A stretch of DNA of 64,000 bases from Lysobacter sp. Root690. GTDB taxonomy: Bacteria > Pseudomonadota > Gammaproteobacteria > Xanthomonadales > Xanthomonadaceae. Below the pieces are notes generated by a model, which was given only the letters and a program-made list of their open reading frames with translations, made no database searches and had not been told where the DNA came from. Where the stretch lies: positions 737,116 to 801,115 of the forward strand of contig NZ_LMHM01000001.1 of assembly GCF_001427785.1 (NCBI RefSeq), given 5' to 3'. The number at the start of each line of letters is the position of its first letter. Position 1 is the first letter of the stretch. Below are positions 1 through 8,625 of the stretch, piece by piece. A program made the position numbers and the translations under genes.

Positions 1-513
1 GGCCAGCCCGGCGATCCGGTCCTGACGTTCAACATCACCGCGCCGGTCAACAACCGCTCCGATACGCTCGACGGCTGGGAGTTCAACCTGCAACACGTGT
101 TCGGCGACTCGGGCTTCGGCCTGGCGGCGAACTACACCATCGTCAATTCCGGTCTGACCTATAACGACGGGCGCCTGGGCACCCAGTTCGCGATGACCGG
201 CCTGAGCGATTCGGCGAATCTCGTCGCGTTCTACGAAAAGGGCCCGTGGCAGGCGCGCGCCGCCTACAACTGGCGCGACAAGTTCCTGACCTCGCTCGGC
301 GACGGCAAGGGCGCCAATCCCGCCTACGTCGAGGCTTACGGGCAGCTGGACATGAACGTCAGCTACGCGGTCAACGACAATCTGGTGCTGTCGCTGGAAG
401 GCATCAACATCACCGACGAGACCATGCGTACACACGGGCGCAACTCGCGCCAGTTGTATTCCTACGATCAGTCCGGGCCGCGTTACATGTTCGGGGTGCG
501 CTACAAGTTCTGA
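1..513 (+). CDS. TonB-dependent receptor, C-terminal fragment
   Basis: These are the last 170 residues of a TonB-dependent outer-membrane receptor; the gene starts before the window and is open from base 1. The sequence shows the end of a beta-barrel: alternating strands rich in aromatic and charged residues (LDGWEFNLQHVFG, ARAAYNWRDKFLT, YVEAYGQLDMNVSYAVNDNLVLSLEGINITDE). It ends in GPRYMFGVRYKF, and a terminal Phe is the usual signal for barrel insertion by the Bam machinery. Such receptors import oligosaccharides or siderophores across the outer membrane using TonB/ExbBD energy. The downstream SapC, cupin, halogenase-like, GH5 and glucokinase genes suggest a glucan oligosaccharide as ligand. 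That substrate is inferred from context; the plug and ligand-binding loops are outside the window. Confidence 0.9.
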   Translation, partial: GQPGDPVLTFNITAPVNNRSDTLDGWEFNLQHVFGDSGFGLAANYTIVNSGLTYNDGRLGTQFAMTGLSDSANLVAFYEKGPWQARAAYNWRDKFLTSLGDGKGANPAYVEAYGQLDMNVSYAVNDNLVLSLEGINITDETMRTHGRNSRQLYSYDQSGPRYMFGVRYKF

Positions 514-805
514 TCGCGGCGATCGCCACGCCTTGCCGTCGGCGCGCACGGGACTACTGCTTCGGCAGACCCATGCGACGTCGACGGTGAGGGCATGGCG
601 GCCATCGTCTTCGGCCACGGTCCGGCGCCCGATGCGCCGGCGATGCGCGGGCCTTCCCCTCGGTGCGCCACGGGTACATTCTCCTCCGGAGCAGCCACCG
701 CGGGCGCAGCCCCGCGGAAACCTGCGCCGCGGCTGGTGTTCCGCGGAATCCGCACCCGCTGGGCGCCACGCTCACTCATGGCCCGCACCGATCCTGGAAA
801 CCGCG

Positions 806-1537
806 ATGCCCCAAGCCGTACTGCTCAACAACATCGACCATCACGACCTGCGCGTGATCACCGCCCGCGGTGCTCGCTACGGCGACGATACGATGCTGGC
901 GCCGACCTTCTTCCGCGAGTTCCGCGACTTGCAGGCGCACTACCCGGTGGTGTTCCAGAAGACCGCGGACGGCGGTTTCCAGCCGATGGCGCTGCTGGGC
1001 CTGCGGCCGGACGAAAACCTGTTTCTCGACGGCGAAGGTTCCGGCACCCAACGCTGGGACGCGCATTACCTGCCGATCGCGGTCCAGCGCCTGCCGTTTC
1101 TGATCGGCATCGCCGACGACGAACCGATGATCCATATCGACCTGGCTCATCCGCGCGTCGCCCGCGGCGATGCGGCCGAGGGTGAGCCGCTGTTTCTCGA
1201 ACATGGCGGCACCACCGCGTACCTCGACCACATGGCCTCGATGCTGCGCGCGCTGCACGACGGCCTGCGCGACAATGCGGACTTCATCGCCGCGCTGCTG
1301 CGCCATCGCCTGCTGGAACCGTTCGCGCTCGATATCCGCCTGGACGACCGATCCGAACTGCGCCTCACCGGATTTCACACCATCGACGAACAACGCCTGC
1401 GCGAACTCGATGCCGCGGCACTGCATGAGCTGTCGCAAGCCGGTTTTCTCGAAGCCGCGTACATGGCGATGGCCTCGATGTCGAACTTGCGCGACCTGAT
1501 CGAACGAGTGAACCGCCGTCATGCCGCCGATCGCTGA
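806..1537 (+). CDS. SapC family protein
   Basis: 243-residue SapC-family protein (PF07277 type). The start at 806 follows a GGAAA sequence and begins MPQAVLLNNIDHHDLRV; the frame is open further upstream but without a convincing start. Family hallmarks include VVFQKTADGGFQPMALLGL and RWDAHYLPIAVQRLPFLIG. The biochemical role of SapC is not established; members recur next to TonB-dependent receptors, JmjC-like cupins and tryptophan-halogenase-like proteins in polysaccharide uptake loci of Caulobacterales and Xanthomonadales, and that is the arrangement here. No signal peptide is visible. The end overlaps the following cupin gene by 17 bases, which implies translational coupling. Confidence 0.85.
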   Translation: MPQAVLLNNIDHHDLRVITARGARYGDDTMLAPTFFREFRDLQAHYPVVFQKTADGGFQPMALLGLRPDENLFLDGEGSGTQRWDAHYLPIAVQRLPFLIGIADDEPMIHIDLAHPRVARGDAAEGEPLFLEHGGTTAYLDHMASMLRALHDGLRDNADFIAALLRHRLLEPFALDIRLDDRSELRLTGFHTIDEQRLRELDAAALHELSQAGFLEAAYMAMASMSNLRDLIERVNRRHAADR

Positions 1538-2546
1538 GGCCATCGAGGAACTGCACAGTATCGACGCGGCGGCGCTGCCCGAGGCCTTGCTGCATCCCAC
1601 CCGGCCGTACGTCTTGCGCGGTCTCGCGGCGGATTGGCCGATCGCCCGCGCCGGCGCGGCGTCGGCGCAGGAGGCGATCGCCTACCTCAAGGGTTTCGCG
1701 CGCGATACGCCGGTCACGGTCAGCATCGCGCCACCGCAGGCTGGCGGACGGATTTCCTATCGCGAGGACATGCTCGGCTTCGGCTTCTCGCAGGAGAAGT
1801 CGACCTTGCCGGTCGTGCTCGACAGCTTGCTGCAACAACTCAACGATCCGGCGGCGCCCACTGTCTACGTGGGCTCCACCACGATCGATACCTGGCTGCC
1901 GGGTTTTCGCGAGCACAACGACCTCGGCTTCGGCGCGGCCCAGCCGCTGGCGAGCATCTGGATCGGCAATCGCACTCGCATCCCCGCGCATCAGGACGTC
2001 CCCGATAACATCGCCTGCGTGGTCGCCGGCCGGCGTCGGGTAACGTTGTTTCCGCCCGACCAGTTGCAGAACCTGTACATCGGTCCGCTCGATCGCACCC
2101 CGGCCGGACAGGCAGTCAGCCTGGTCGATTTCACCGCGCCCGATTACCAGCACGACCGCGAACGTTTTCCCCGATTCGCCGACGCCTTGCGCCACGCGCA
2201 AACCGCCGAACTCGGGCCCGGCGATGCGGTGCTGATCCCGAGCATGTGGTGGCATCACATGCAGGCACTGGATGCCTTCAATGTGCTGGTCAATTACTGG
2301 TGGCGGCAGTCACCGAAGTGGATGGACACGCCGATGAACGCGTTGCTGCTCGCGATCATGAGCGTGCGCGACCTGCCACCCGAGCAACGCGAGATCTGGC
2401 GCGAAGTGTTCCGCCATTACGTCTTCGATGCCGACGCGCAGACCGCGGCGCATATTCCCGAAGCGGTGCGCGGCCTGCTCGCGCCGATCGACGAACTTCG
2501 CGCGCGCGAATTGCGCGCGCGCCTGCTACACGGCCTGAACCGTTGA
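1521..2546 (+). CDS. JmjC-like cupin protein (cupin_8)
   Basis: 341-residue cupin-like protein of the JmjC/FIH superfamily. The Fe(II) facial-triad candidates are visible: HQD at about residues 157-159 (context RIPAHQDVPDNIACVVAG) and a distal His at about 245 or 246 (IPSMWWHHMQ). Family members are Fe(II)/2-oxoglutarate hydroxylases of proteins or small molecules, although many in TonB-receptor loci have no assigned substrate. The phrase AGRRRVTLFPPDQLQNLY is typical of this subgroup. The gene overlaps SapC by 17 bases and ends 8 bases before the halogenase-like gene, so it belongs to one operon with a predicted glucan-uptake function. Hydroxylase activity is inferred only from the ligands. 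Confidence 0.82.
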   Translation: MPPIAEAIEELHSIDAAALPEALLHPTRPYVLRGLAADWPIARAGAASAQEAIAYLKGFARDTPVTVSIAPPQAGGRISYREDMLGFGFSQEKSTLPVVLDSLLQQLNDPAAPTVYVGSTTIDTWLPGFREHNDLGFGAAQPLASIWIGNRTRIPAHQDVPDNIACVVAGRRRVTLFPPDQLQNLYIGPLDRTPAGQAVSLVDFTAPDYQHDRERFPRFADALRHAQTAELGPGDAVLIPSMWWHHMQALDAFNVLVNYWWRQSPKWMDTPMNALLLAIMSVRDLPPEQREIWREVFRHYVFDADAQTAAHIPEAVRGLLAPIDELRARELRARLLHGLNR

Positions 2547-2554
2547 GAGACGCC

Positions 2555-4093
2555 ATGCATAACGATGCCGAGCGCAATGCAAGCGCAGCCAGACCGATCA
2601 AGCGCGTGGTGATCGCCGGCGGCGGCACCGCGGGCTGGATGGCCGCGGCCGCGATTTCCAAGATCCTCGGCGGCAGCCTGGAGATCAGCCTGATCGAATC
2701 GGAGGAAATCGGCACCGTCGGCGTCGGCGAAGCCACGATCCCGACCCTGACCACGTTCCACCGCCTGCTCGATATCGACGAGCGCGAGTTCATGGCCTCG
2801 ACCCAGGGCACGATCAAGCTCGGTATCTCGTTCGAAAACTGGACCACCGAGCAGCACCGCTACATCCATTCCTTCGGCAGCACCGGCAAGGATCACTGGA
2901 GCGCCGGCTTCCAGCATTTCTGGCGTCGGGGCCGCGAACTCGGCCTGGCCGGCAGCTACGACGACTACTGCGTCGAACTGCAGGCCGCGCTGCAAGGCAA
3001 GTTCGCGCATCTGAAGAATTACCGGATGAACTACGCCTACCACCTCGACGCCAGCCTGTACGCGCGATTCCTGCGCACGATGAGCGAGGGCAACGGGTGC
3101 CGGCGCATCGAAGGCAAGATCGTCGAAGTGCTTACCGATCCGGATTCGGGCTACATCACCGCCTTGCGCCTGGAGCGCGGCGAAGTGATCGAAGGCGATC
3201 TGTTCATCGATTGCACCGGCTTCCGCGCGCTGCTGATCGACAAAACCCTGGGCGTCGGCTTCGAGGATTGGTCGCACTGGCTGCTCAACGACAGCGCCAT
3301 CGCCGTGCAGACCACTTCGGTATGCGATCCGGTGCCGTACACCCGCGCGATCGCCGAAAAGTGGGGCTGGCAGTGGCGCATCGCGCTGCAGCACCGGGTC
3401 GGCAACGGGATCGTCTATTCCAGCCGTCATGTCGGCGACGATGAGGCCAAGCAGGCGTTGCTCGATAGCGTCGACGGCGAGATCCTCAAGAATCCCTGGC
3501 CGGTGCGGTTCCGTCCGGGACGGCGCCTGCAGTGCTGGAGCCATAACTGCATCGCACTCGGTCTGGCCGGAAGTTTCATCGAACCGCTGGAATCGACCAC
3601 CATCCATCTGATCCAGCGCGGCATCACTCACCTGATCCGTTCGTTCCCGCAGGTCATCAGTCAGGCCGGTGTCGACGAATACAACACCCAGATGGCAGAT
3701 GAGCTGCAGCACGTCCGCGACTTCGTGGTGCTGCACTACCACGCCACCGAGCGCCGCGATTCGCCGTACTGGGAATATGTGTCGAGCATGACCTTGCCCG
3801 ATACGCTGCGCCGTCGCATCGAATTGTTCCGCGAGACCGGCACCGTGTTCCACGTGCCCGGCGAGTTGTTCGCCGAGAACTCGTGGATCCAGGTGATGAT
3901 GGGCCAAGGCATCACGCCGAAGACCCATCATCCGACCGCCGACACCATGAGCCAGGCCGATCTGCGGCGGTTCCTCGACGACATCCGCACCCAGGTCGAC
4001 GCCACCGTGCGCGCATTGCCGTCGCATCAGGCTTATCTCAGCCAGTACTGTCCCAGCGCGCCTCGCGTGACGGTGCCCGCCAATGTCGCGTGA
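2555..4093 (+). CDS. Tryptophan halogenase family flavoprotein
   Basis: 512-residue member of the flavin-dependent tryptophan halogenase family. The start at 2555 (MHNDAERNAS) lies 8 bases after the cupin stop. It has the FAD-binding GGGTAGW (residues about 22-28), the GVGEATIP segment (about 56-63) and the candidate catalytic lysine in TIKLGISFENW (K88). The family WxWxIP motif appears as WQWRIA (about 272-277), with the last proline replaced by alanine. Known members chlorinate or brominate indoles with FADH2 from a partner reductase; relatives linked to TonB receptors are sometimes active on free indole but their native substrates are unknown. No flavin reductase lies beside it. Operon partners are glucan-use genes, so a role in secondary-metabolite halogenation is doubtful. 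Confidence 0.85.
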   Translation: MHNDAERNASAARPIKRVVIAGGGTAGWMAAAAISKILGGSLEISLIESEEIGTVGVGEATIPTLTTFHRLLDIDEREFMASTQGTIKLGISFENWTTEQHRYIHSFGSTGKDHWSAGFQHFWRRGRELGLAGSYDDYCVELQAALQGKFAHLKNYRMNYAYHLDASLYARFLRTMSEGNGCRRIEGKIVEVLTDPDSGYITALRLERGEVIEGDLFIDCTGFRALLIDKTLGVGFEDWSHWLLNDSAIAVQTTSVCDPVPYTRAIAEKWGWQWRIALQHRVGNGIVYSSRHVGDDEAKQALLDSVDGEILKNPWPVRFRPGRRLQCWSHNCIALGLAGSFIEPLESTTIHLIQRGITHLIRSFPQVISQAGVDEYNTQMADELQHVRDFVVLHYHATERRDSPYWEYVSSMTLPDTLRRRIELFRETGTVFHVPGELFAENSWIQVMMGQGITPKTHHPTADTMSQADLRRFLDDIRTQVDATVRALPSHQAYLSQYCPSAPRVTVPANVA

Positions 4094-4097
4094 TCGG

Positions 4098-5846
4098 ATG
4101 AACACTCGTTCCGGCAACACGCGCGGCCTCGGCGTCGCGCTGGCTTCGGTGGGTCTGTGCGTGGCGATGGCCTTCGCGCCGAAAGCGGCCCAGGCCGAGG
4201 GATTCCTGCGCGCGCAAGGCCAGCAGATCGTCGACGAACACAACCGCCCGGTGATTCTGCGCGGCGTGGGTCTGGGCGGCTGGATGCTGCAGGAGGGCTA
4301 CATGCTGGGGCTCAGCGGTCCGGGCATGCAGCACACGATCCGCCGGCGCATCGTCGATCTGATCGGCGAGCAGGACACGCAGGTGTTCTACCAAGCCTGG
4401 CTGGACAACTATGTCAGCAAGGACGACATCGACACCTTGGCGGCCTGGGGCTTCAATTCCATCCGCTTGCCGATGCATTACGAGCTCTACACCCTGCCGG
4501 TGTCGAAAGAGCCGGTGCCGGGCCAGCAGACCTGGCTGGAGGACGGTTTTCGTCGTACCGACGAACTGATCGCCTGGGCCAAGGCCAACGGCGTGTACGT
4601 GATTCTCGATCTGCATGCGGCGCCCGGCGGTCAGGGCAACGACCTCAACATCTCCGATCGCGACCCGTCCACGCACTCGCTGTGGGACGACGCCGCCAAC
4701 CGCGACAAGATGGTCGCGCTGTGGCGCAAGCTGGCCCAGCGCTATCGCGACGAACCCGCGGTCGCCGGCTACGACATCATCAACGAGCCCAACTGGGGCT
4801 TCGCCAGCGCCAAGGACAAGAACGGCTGCGAGGAAACCGGCAACGCGCCGCTGCGCGAGCTGCTGATGCGCACCACCGCGGCGATCCGCGAGGTCGACAA
4901 GCGCCACATCGTCATCATCGAAGGCAACTGCTGGGGCAATAATTACCGCGGCGTGCTCGATGCCGGCCTGTGGGACGACAACTTGGTGCTGAGTTTCCAC
5001 AAGTACTGGAACGGCACCGGCCGCGACAGCATCAAGGATCAACTGGCCCTGCGCGCGCGCTGGAACATCCCGCTGTGGCTCGGCGAGACCGGCGAGAATT
5101 CCAACGACTGGTTCGCCCGCACCGTCGAAACCATGGAAGGCGAAAGCATCGGCTGGGCCAACTGGCCGGTGAAGAAGCTGCGTTACAACAACCCGCTGCA
5201 GGTGATCGCCAACCCGGGTTACGAGCGAGTGCTGGCGTACTGGGAAGGCAAGGGCCCGCGACCGAGCCGCGAGCAGGCGCGCGAGGCGCTGCTGACCCTG
5301 GCCAACCACGACATTCTCCTGCACAACAATGCGCGCCATCCCGACGTGGTCGATGCCTGGCTGCGCGCGCCGCGCGACGACCGCAGCCTGCCGTTCAAGC
5401 GCAATGCGATCGCGTCCGGCGGTGGCGAGGTGGCCGCGGTCGATTTCGATCTGGGCCGCAACGGCGTGGCCTATTTCGACCTGACCGCGGCGAACGAGAG
5501 CGGCAAGCCGAGCGGCGACTGGAACCCGTCGCAGTTGTATCGCAACGACGGCGTGGACCTGATTCGCACCGCCGACGGCCTGCGCGTGGCCGCGATGCAG
5601 AACGGCGAATGGCTCAAGTACACGATCGAGGTCGAGGCCGCCGGCAATTACGCGTTGACGGTACGCGGCAGCGCCGGTCGGCTGAAGATAAAGCTCAACG
5701 GCGACGCATTGGCGCCGATCGATGTGAATCAATCCCGGCCGGTGACCTTGCCGCGCGGCCGCAACACGGTGGTGGTCGAAGCGGTATCGGGCACGCCCGA
5801 TCTCGCGTCGCTGCAACTGCAACCCGTTTCCGGAGACGCTCGCTGA
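4098..5846 (+). CDS. Secreted GH5 glucanase with CBM6-like tail
   Basis: Secreted glycoside hydrolase family 5 enzyme, probably an exo- or endo-beta-glucanase. I prefer the ATG at 4098 (582 residues), which gives a clean signal peptide ending AAQA before EGFLRAQG; an ATG at 4083 would add five residues and overlap the preceding gene. Catalytic features are NEPNWGF with acid/base Glu near 230 and WLGETGENSNDW with nucleophile Glu near 330, plus LDLHAAPGGQGND and SFHKYWNG. The C-terminal 140 or so residues (SGGGEVAAVDFDLGRNG through NGEWLKYTIEV and a repeat-free beta-sandwich) resemble a CBM6-type carbohydrate-binding module. The stop overlaps the glucokinase start by one base (TGATG). It likely cuts beta-1,3/1,4-glucan in the periplasm or outside the cell to feed the receptor. 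Confidence 0.88.
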   Translation: MNTRSGNTRGLGVALASVGLCVAMAFAPKAAQAEGFLRAQGQQIVDEHNRPVILRGVGLGGWMLQEGYMLGLSGPGMQHTIRRRIVDLIGEQDTQVFYQAWLDNYVSKDDIDTLAAWGFNSIRLPMHYELYTLPVSKEPVPGQQTWLEDGFRRTDELIAWAKANGVYVILDLHAAPGGQGNDLNISDRDPSTHSLWDDAANRDKMVALWRKLAQRYRDEPAVAGYDIINEPNWGFASAKDKNGCEETGNAPLRELLMRTTAAIREVDKRHIVIIEGNCWGNNYRGVLDAGLWDDNLVLSFHKYWNGTGRDSIKDQLALRARWNIPLWLGETGENSNDWFARTVETMEGESIGWANWPVKKLRYNNPLQVIANPGYERVLAYWEGKGPRPSREQAREALLTLANHDILLHNNARHPDVVDAWLRAPRDDRSLPFKRNAIASGGGEVAAVDFDLGRNGVAYFDLTAANESGKPSGDWNPSQLYRNDGVDLIRTADGLRVAAMQNGEWLKYTIEVEAAGNYALTVRGSAGRLKIKLNGDALAPIDVNQSRPVTLPRGRNTVVVEAVSGTPDLASLQLQPVSGDAR

Positions 5847-6832
5847 TGCGGGTATTGGTCAGCGACATCGGCGGTACCAACGCACGCTTCGCCATGGCGG
5901 AACTGGCGCGAAGCGCGCCGCTGCTGCACGACAGCGTGCGCGAGTACCCGGCAGCGGATTTCCCGGGCGCCGCCGATGCCGCGCGCCACTTCCTCGACGA
6001 ACTGGGCGAACGCGCCGATGCCGCGGTGTTCGCGGTGGCCGGCCGCGTGCGTTTCGAGGAAGCGCAGATCACCAATCATCCCTGGCAGATCCGCGCGCCC
6101 GAAATCGGCGCCGCGCTGGGGACGCCGCGGGTGGCGCTGATCAACGATTTCGCCGCGCAGGCGATGGCGATCTCGCGGCTGCGCGCGGACGACGTTGTGG
6201 CGATCGGTCCGCTCGGCTGGCCGGGCTTCGACACGCGCGCCACGCAAACGTATGCGGTGATCGGACCGGGCACCGGCTTGGGCGTGGGCGGTCTGCTGGT
6301 TCGCAACGGCCGCTGCTTTCCGCTGGAGACCGAAGGCGGCCACGCCGGTTTCGCGCCGTCGCGGCCGCAAGACCTGCGTACCCTGGAATGTCTGATGCGC
6401 AGGTTCGGGCGCGTGTCGTGCGAACGCCTCGTATCCGGGCCCGGGCTGGTGAATCTGTATCTGTCGGTGTGCGAGGTCGAGGGCGTGGCGGCGGAATCGT
6501 TGTCGCCCGCGCAGATCAACACGCACGCCGCGGCCGGGGATGCGCACTGCCAGCAAGCCGTCGATCTGTTCTGCGCGGCGTTCGGCTCGATGGCCGGCGA
6601 TCTGGTGCTGACCCTCGGCGCCTGGGACGGCGTATTCCTCGCCGGCGGCGTGGTGCCGAAGCTGTTGGATGCGATGCGGACACGCGGCTTTCGTCAGGCC
6701 TTCGAAGCCAAGGGCCGCTTTTCGCCGGCCATGGCCGACGTGCCGTCGCTGGCGGTCGTGCACGCCTGCGCGGGCCTGCTCGGCGCGGCGGCGTATGCGG
6801 CGGAAACCTACGAACCGGCGGCGGTCGCTTAG
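5846..6832 (+). CDS. glk: Glucokinase
   Basis: 328-residue glucokinase of the E. coli Glk type (ATP + glucose to glucose 6-phosphate, cytosolic). The phosphate-binding DIGGTNARFA is at residues 7-16, followed by GPGTGLGVGGL, the substrate-loop EGGHAGFAP near 163-171, and the C-terminal LAGGVVPKLL. Length is normal for the family. Its ATG shares a base with the GH5 stop, so glucose released by the operon's glucanase is phosphorylated by a co-translated kinase. The gene's end overlaps the end of the opposing AraC-type gene by four bases, with no room for a separate terminator. Confidence 0.92.
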   Translation: MRVLVSDIGGTNARFAMAELARSAPLLHDSVREYPAADFPGAADAARHFLDELGERADAAVFAVAGRVRFEEAQITNHPWQIRAPEIGAALGTPRVALINDFAAQAMAISRLRADDVVAIGPLGWPGFDTRATQTYAVIGPGTGLGVGGLLVRNGRCFPLETEGGHAGFAPSRPQDLRTLECLMRRFGRVSCERLVSGPGLVNLYLSVCEVEGVAAESLSPAQINTHAAAGDAHCQQAVDLFCAAFGSMAGDLVLTLGAWDGVFLAGGVVPKLLDAMRTRGFRQAFEAKGRFSPAMADVPSLAVVHACAGLLGAAAYAAETYEPAAVA

Positions 6833-7746
6833 CCGTCGCCGGTGGTTTCAGGCTCCACTCGCGCATACCGGCTCGGCGAACGTCCCACCTGCCTGCTGAA
6901 GGCGATGCTGAAAGCGCTGGCCGAACCGTAGCCGACGCGTTCGGCGATGTCCGCCACGCTCAGTTCGTCGCGCCGCAGCAGGTCCTTGGCGATTTCCATG
7001 CGCCATGCGAGCAGGTATTCCATCGGCGCGACGCCGACCGCTCGGGTGAAGCGATCGAAAAACGCCGATCGCGACAGCGCCGCTTCCTTCGCCAGTTGCG
7101 CGACCGTCCAGGAACGGTCGATGTGCGCATGCATCCGCGTCAACGCGATCGCCAGCCGTTCGTCGCCCAGGCCGCGCAGCAATCCCGGCGGCGCGGTCAC
7201 CGCCGTGCCCGAACGCAGCGCTTCAACTAGCAGCATCTCGACCAACCGGCTCAGCATGAACTCGCTGCCGGGTTTGCGGTCTTCGTACTCCTCGCCGACC
7301 ATCTGCACCAACTGGACGAGCCGCTGCGATCCCTGCACATGCACGACCGCCGGCAGCAGCGACACCAACAGCCCGGAATCGGCGCCGTCGAACAGGAACG
7401 CGCCGCCGAGCGAACGCATGTCGGGCGGTCCGTCCTGATCGCCATGGCGCAGCTCGCCCTGCCCGCCCGGAACCAGCTCGGGATCGATGAACACCGGCGG
7501 CGCCGGCACGAAACTCGACATGGTGAAGCCCGGCGTCGTCGGCAACAGCACGAAATCGCCGGCGCGGATGCTGATCGGCGCATGCCCGTCCACCGCCAGC
7601 AGCGCGCCGCCTTCGAGCACGATGCAAAAGCTGGGCCGGCCGTATTGCGCGTAGCGCACGGCCCAGTTGCCCTTGCCGCTGATGAGGTTGGCGAACGCCG
7701 CGCGCGGCTGCAGTAACCGGACGACTTCGGTAAGCGGGTCGCTCAT
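6829..7746 (-). CDS. AraC family transcriptional regulator
   Basis: 305-residue AraC-type regulator. The N-terminal half is a cupin-like sensing domain (CIVLEGGALLAVDGHAPISIRAGDFVLLP), and the C-terminal 100 residues carry two helix-turn-helix units (WTVAQLAKEAALSRSAFFDRF and SVADIAERVGYGSASAFSIAF). The architecture matches the AraC cupin_6 group that commonly controls a divergent oxidoreductase. It is divergent from the SDR gene at 7846 with a 99-base intergenic region, so that SDR is the likely target. The ligand is unknown. It converges on glk with a four-base overlap. Confidence 0.9.
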   Translation of the reverse strand: MSDPLTEVVRLLQPRAAFANLISGKGNWAVRYAQYGRPSFCIVLEGGALLAVDGHAPISIRAGDFVLLPTTPGFTMSSFVPAPPVFIDPELVPGGQGELRHGDQDGPPDMRSLGGAFLFDGADSGLLVSLLPAVVHVQGSQRLVQLVQMVGEEYEDRKPGSEFMLSRLVEMLLVEALRSGTAVTAPPGLLRGLGDERLAIALTRMHAHIDRSWTVAQLAKEAALSRSAFFDRFTRAVGVAPMEYLLAWRMEIAKDLLRRDELSVADIAERVGYGSASAFSIAFSRQVGRSPSRYARVEPETTGDG

Positions 7747-7845
7747 TGGACGCTCGCTAAATTAAAACGGACTTCCCATTATCGACCATCCCGATGGCCT
7801 TCCCTATCGTTCGCTCCGGACTATTCACTTCACTGGAGCCAAACG

Positions 7846-8610
7846 ATGAACGACGCAACCAAGACCGTATTGATCACCGGCTGTTCTTCGGGCTACGGCC
7901 TGGAGACGGCCCGCCATTTCCTCACCCAGGGCTGGAAGGTGATCGCCACGATGCGCACGCCGCGCGAGGACGTATTGCCTACCTGCGAGCGCCTGCGGAT
8001 CCTCGCGCTCGACGTTACCGACCCTGCCAGCATCACCCAGGCGCTGGAACTCGCCGGGCCCGTCGACGTGCTGGTGAACAACGCCGGGATCGGCCTGTTC
8101 GGCGCGTTCGAGGCCACGCCCATGGTGACCGTGCGCGACGTCTTCGAGACCAATACCTTCGCGGTCATGGCGATGTGCCAGGCATTCATTCCGCAGTTCC
8201 GGGCCCGCCGCGCAGGCACCATCGTCAATGTCACCTCCAGCGCCACCCTGGCCGCGTTTCCGCTGGTGGCGGCCTACACCGCCAGCAAGACCGCGATCGA
8301 GGGATTCACCGCTTCGCTGCAGCACGAACTGCAGGCCTTCGAGGTGCGAGTCAAATTGATCGAGCCCGGTTACGGCCCGTCGACCCGTTTCACTTCCAAC
8401 GGCCAGCAACGCATGCAGGGATTGATTCCCGAGGCCTATGCGCCGTTCGCGCACAGCGTGTTCGCCGGCCTCGCCGACAACACAGCGGTCACCCGCGAGA
8501 GCGATGTGGCCGAAGCGGTCTGGCGCGCGGCCAACGACGCATCAGATCGATTGCATTTCCCGGCGGGCGCCGACGCCGTGGCATTGGCGCGGCAGCCCCG
8601 ACTCGCATGA
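7846..8610 (+). CDS. SDR family NAD(P)-dependent oxidoreductase
   Basis: 254-residue classical short-chain dehydrogenase/reductase. Visible motifs are the cofactor-binding TGCSSGYG near residue 12, the structural NNAGIG, the catalytic Ser region VNVTSSAT, and the YTASK active-site tyrosine/lysine. The start follows GGAGCC, eight bases upstream of the ATG. Substrate specificity cannot be read from sequence; the closest type is the group annotated as SDR oxidoreductases that reduce carbonyls, often induced by electrophiles through a divergent AraC regulator, which is the arrangement here. It ends 15 bases from a convergent gene. Confidence 0.88.
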   Translation: MNDATKTVLITGCSSGYGLETARHFLTQGWKVIATMRTPREDVLPTCERLRILALDVTDPASITQALELAGPVDVLVNNAGIGLFGAFEATPMVTVRDVFETNTFAVMAMCQAFIPQFRARRAGTIVNVTSSATLAAFPLVAAYTASKTAIEGFTASLQHELQAFEVRVKLIEPGYGPSTRFTSNGQQRMQGLIPEAYAPFAHSVFAGLADNTAVTRESDVAEAVWRAANDASDRLHFPAGADAVALARQPRLA

Positions 8611-8625
8611 AGCCGGCTGTCGCCG

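Noticed and set aside
2555-4093. Calling the halogenase-like gene a tryptophan 7-halogenase (prnA/rebH)
   Set aside because: The operon context is sugar uptake, no flavin reductase or biosynthetic genes are nearby, and the WxWxIP motif is altered; only family membership is safe.
2417-5822. Two long minus-strand frames under the halogenase-like and GH5 genes
   Set aside because: Antisense shadows of strongly supported genes, with repetitive composition.
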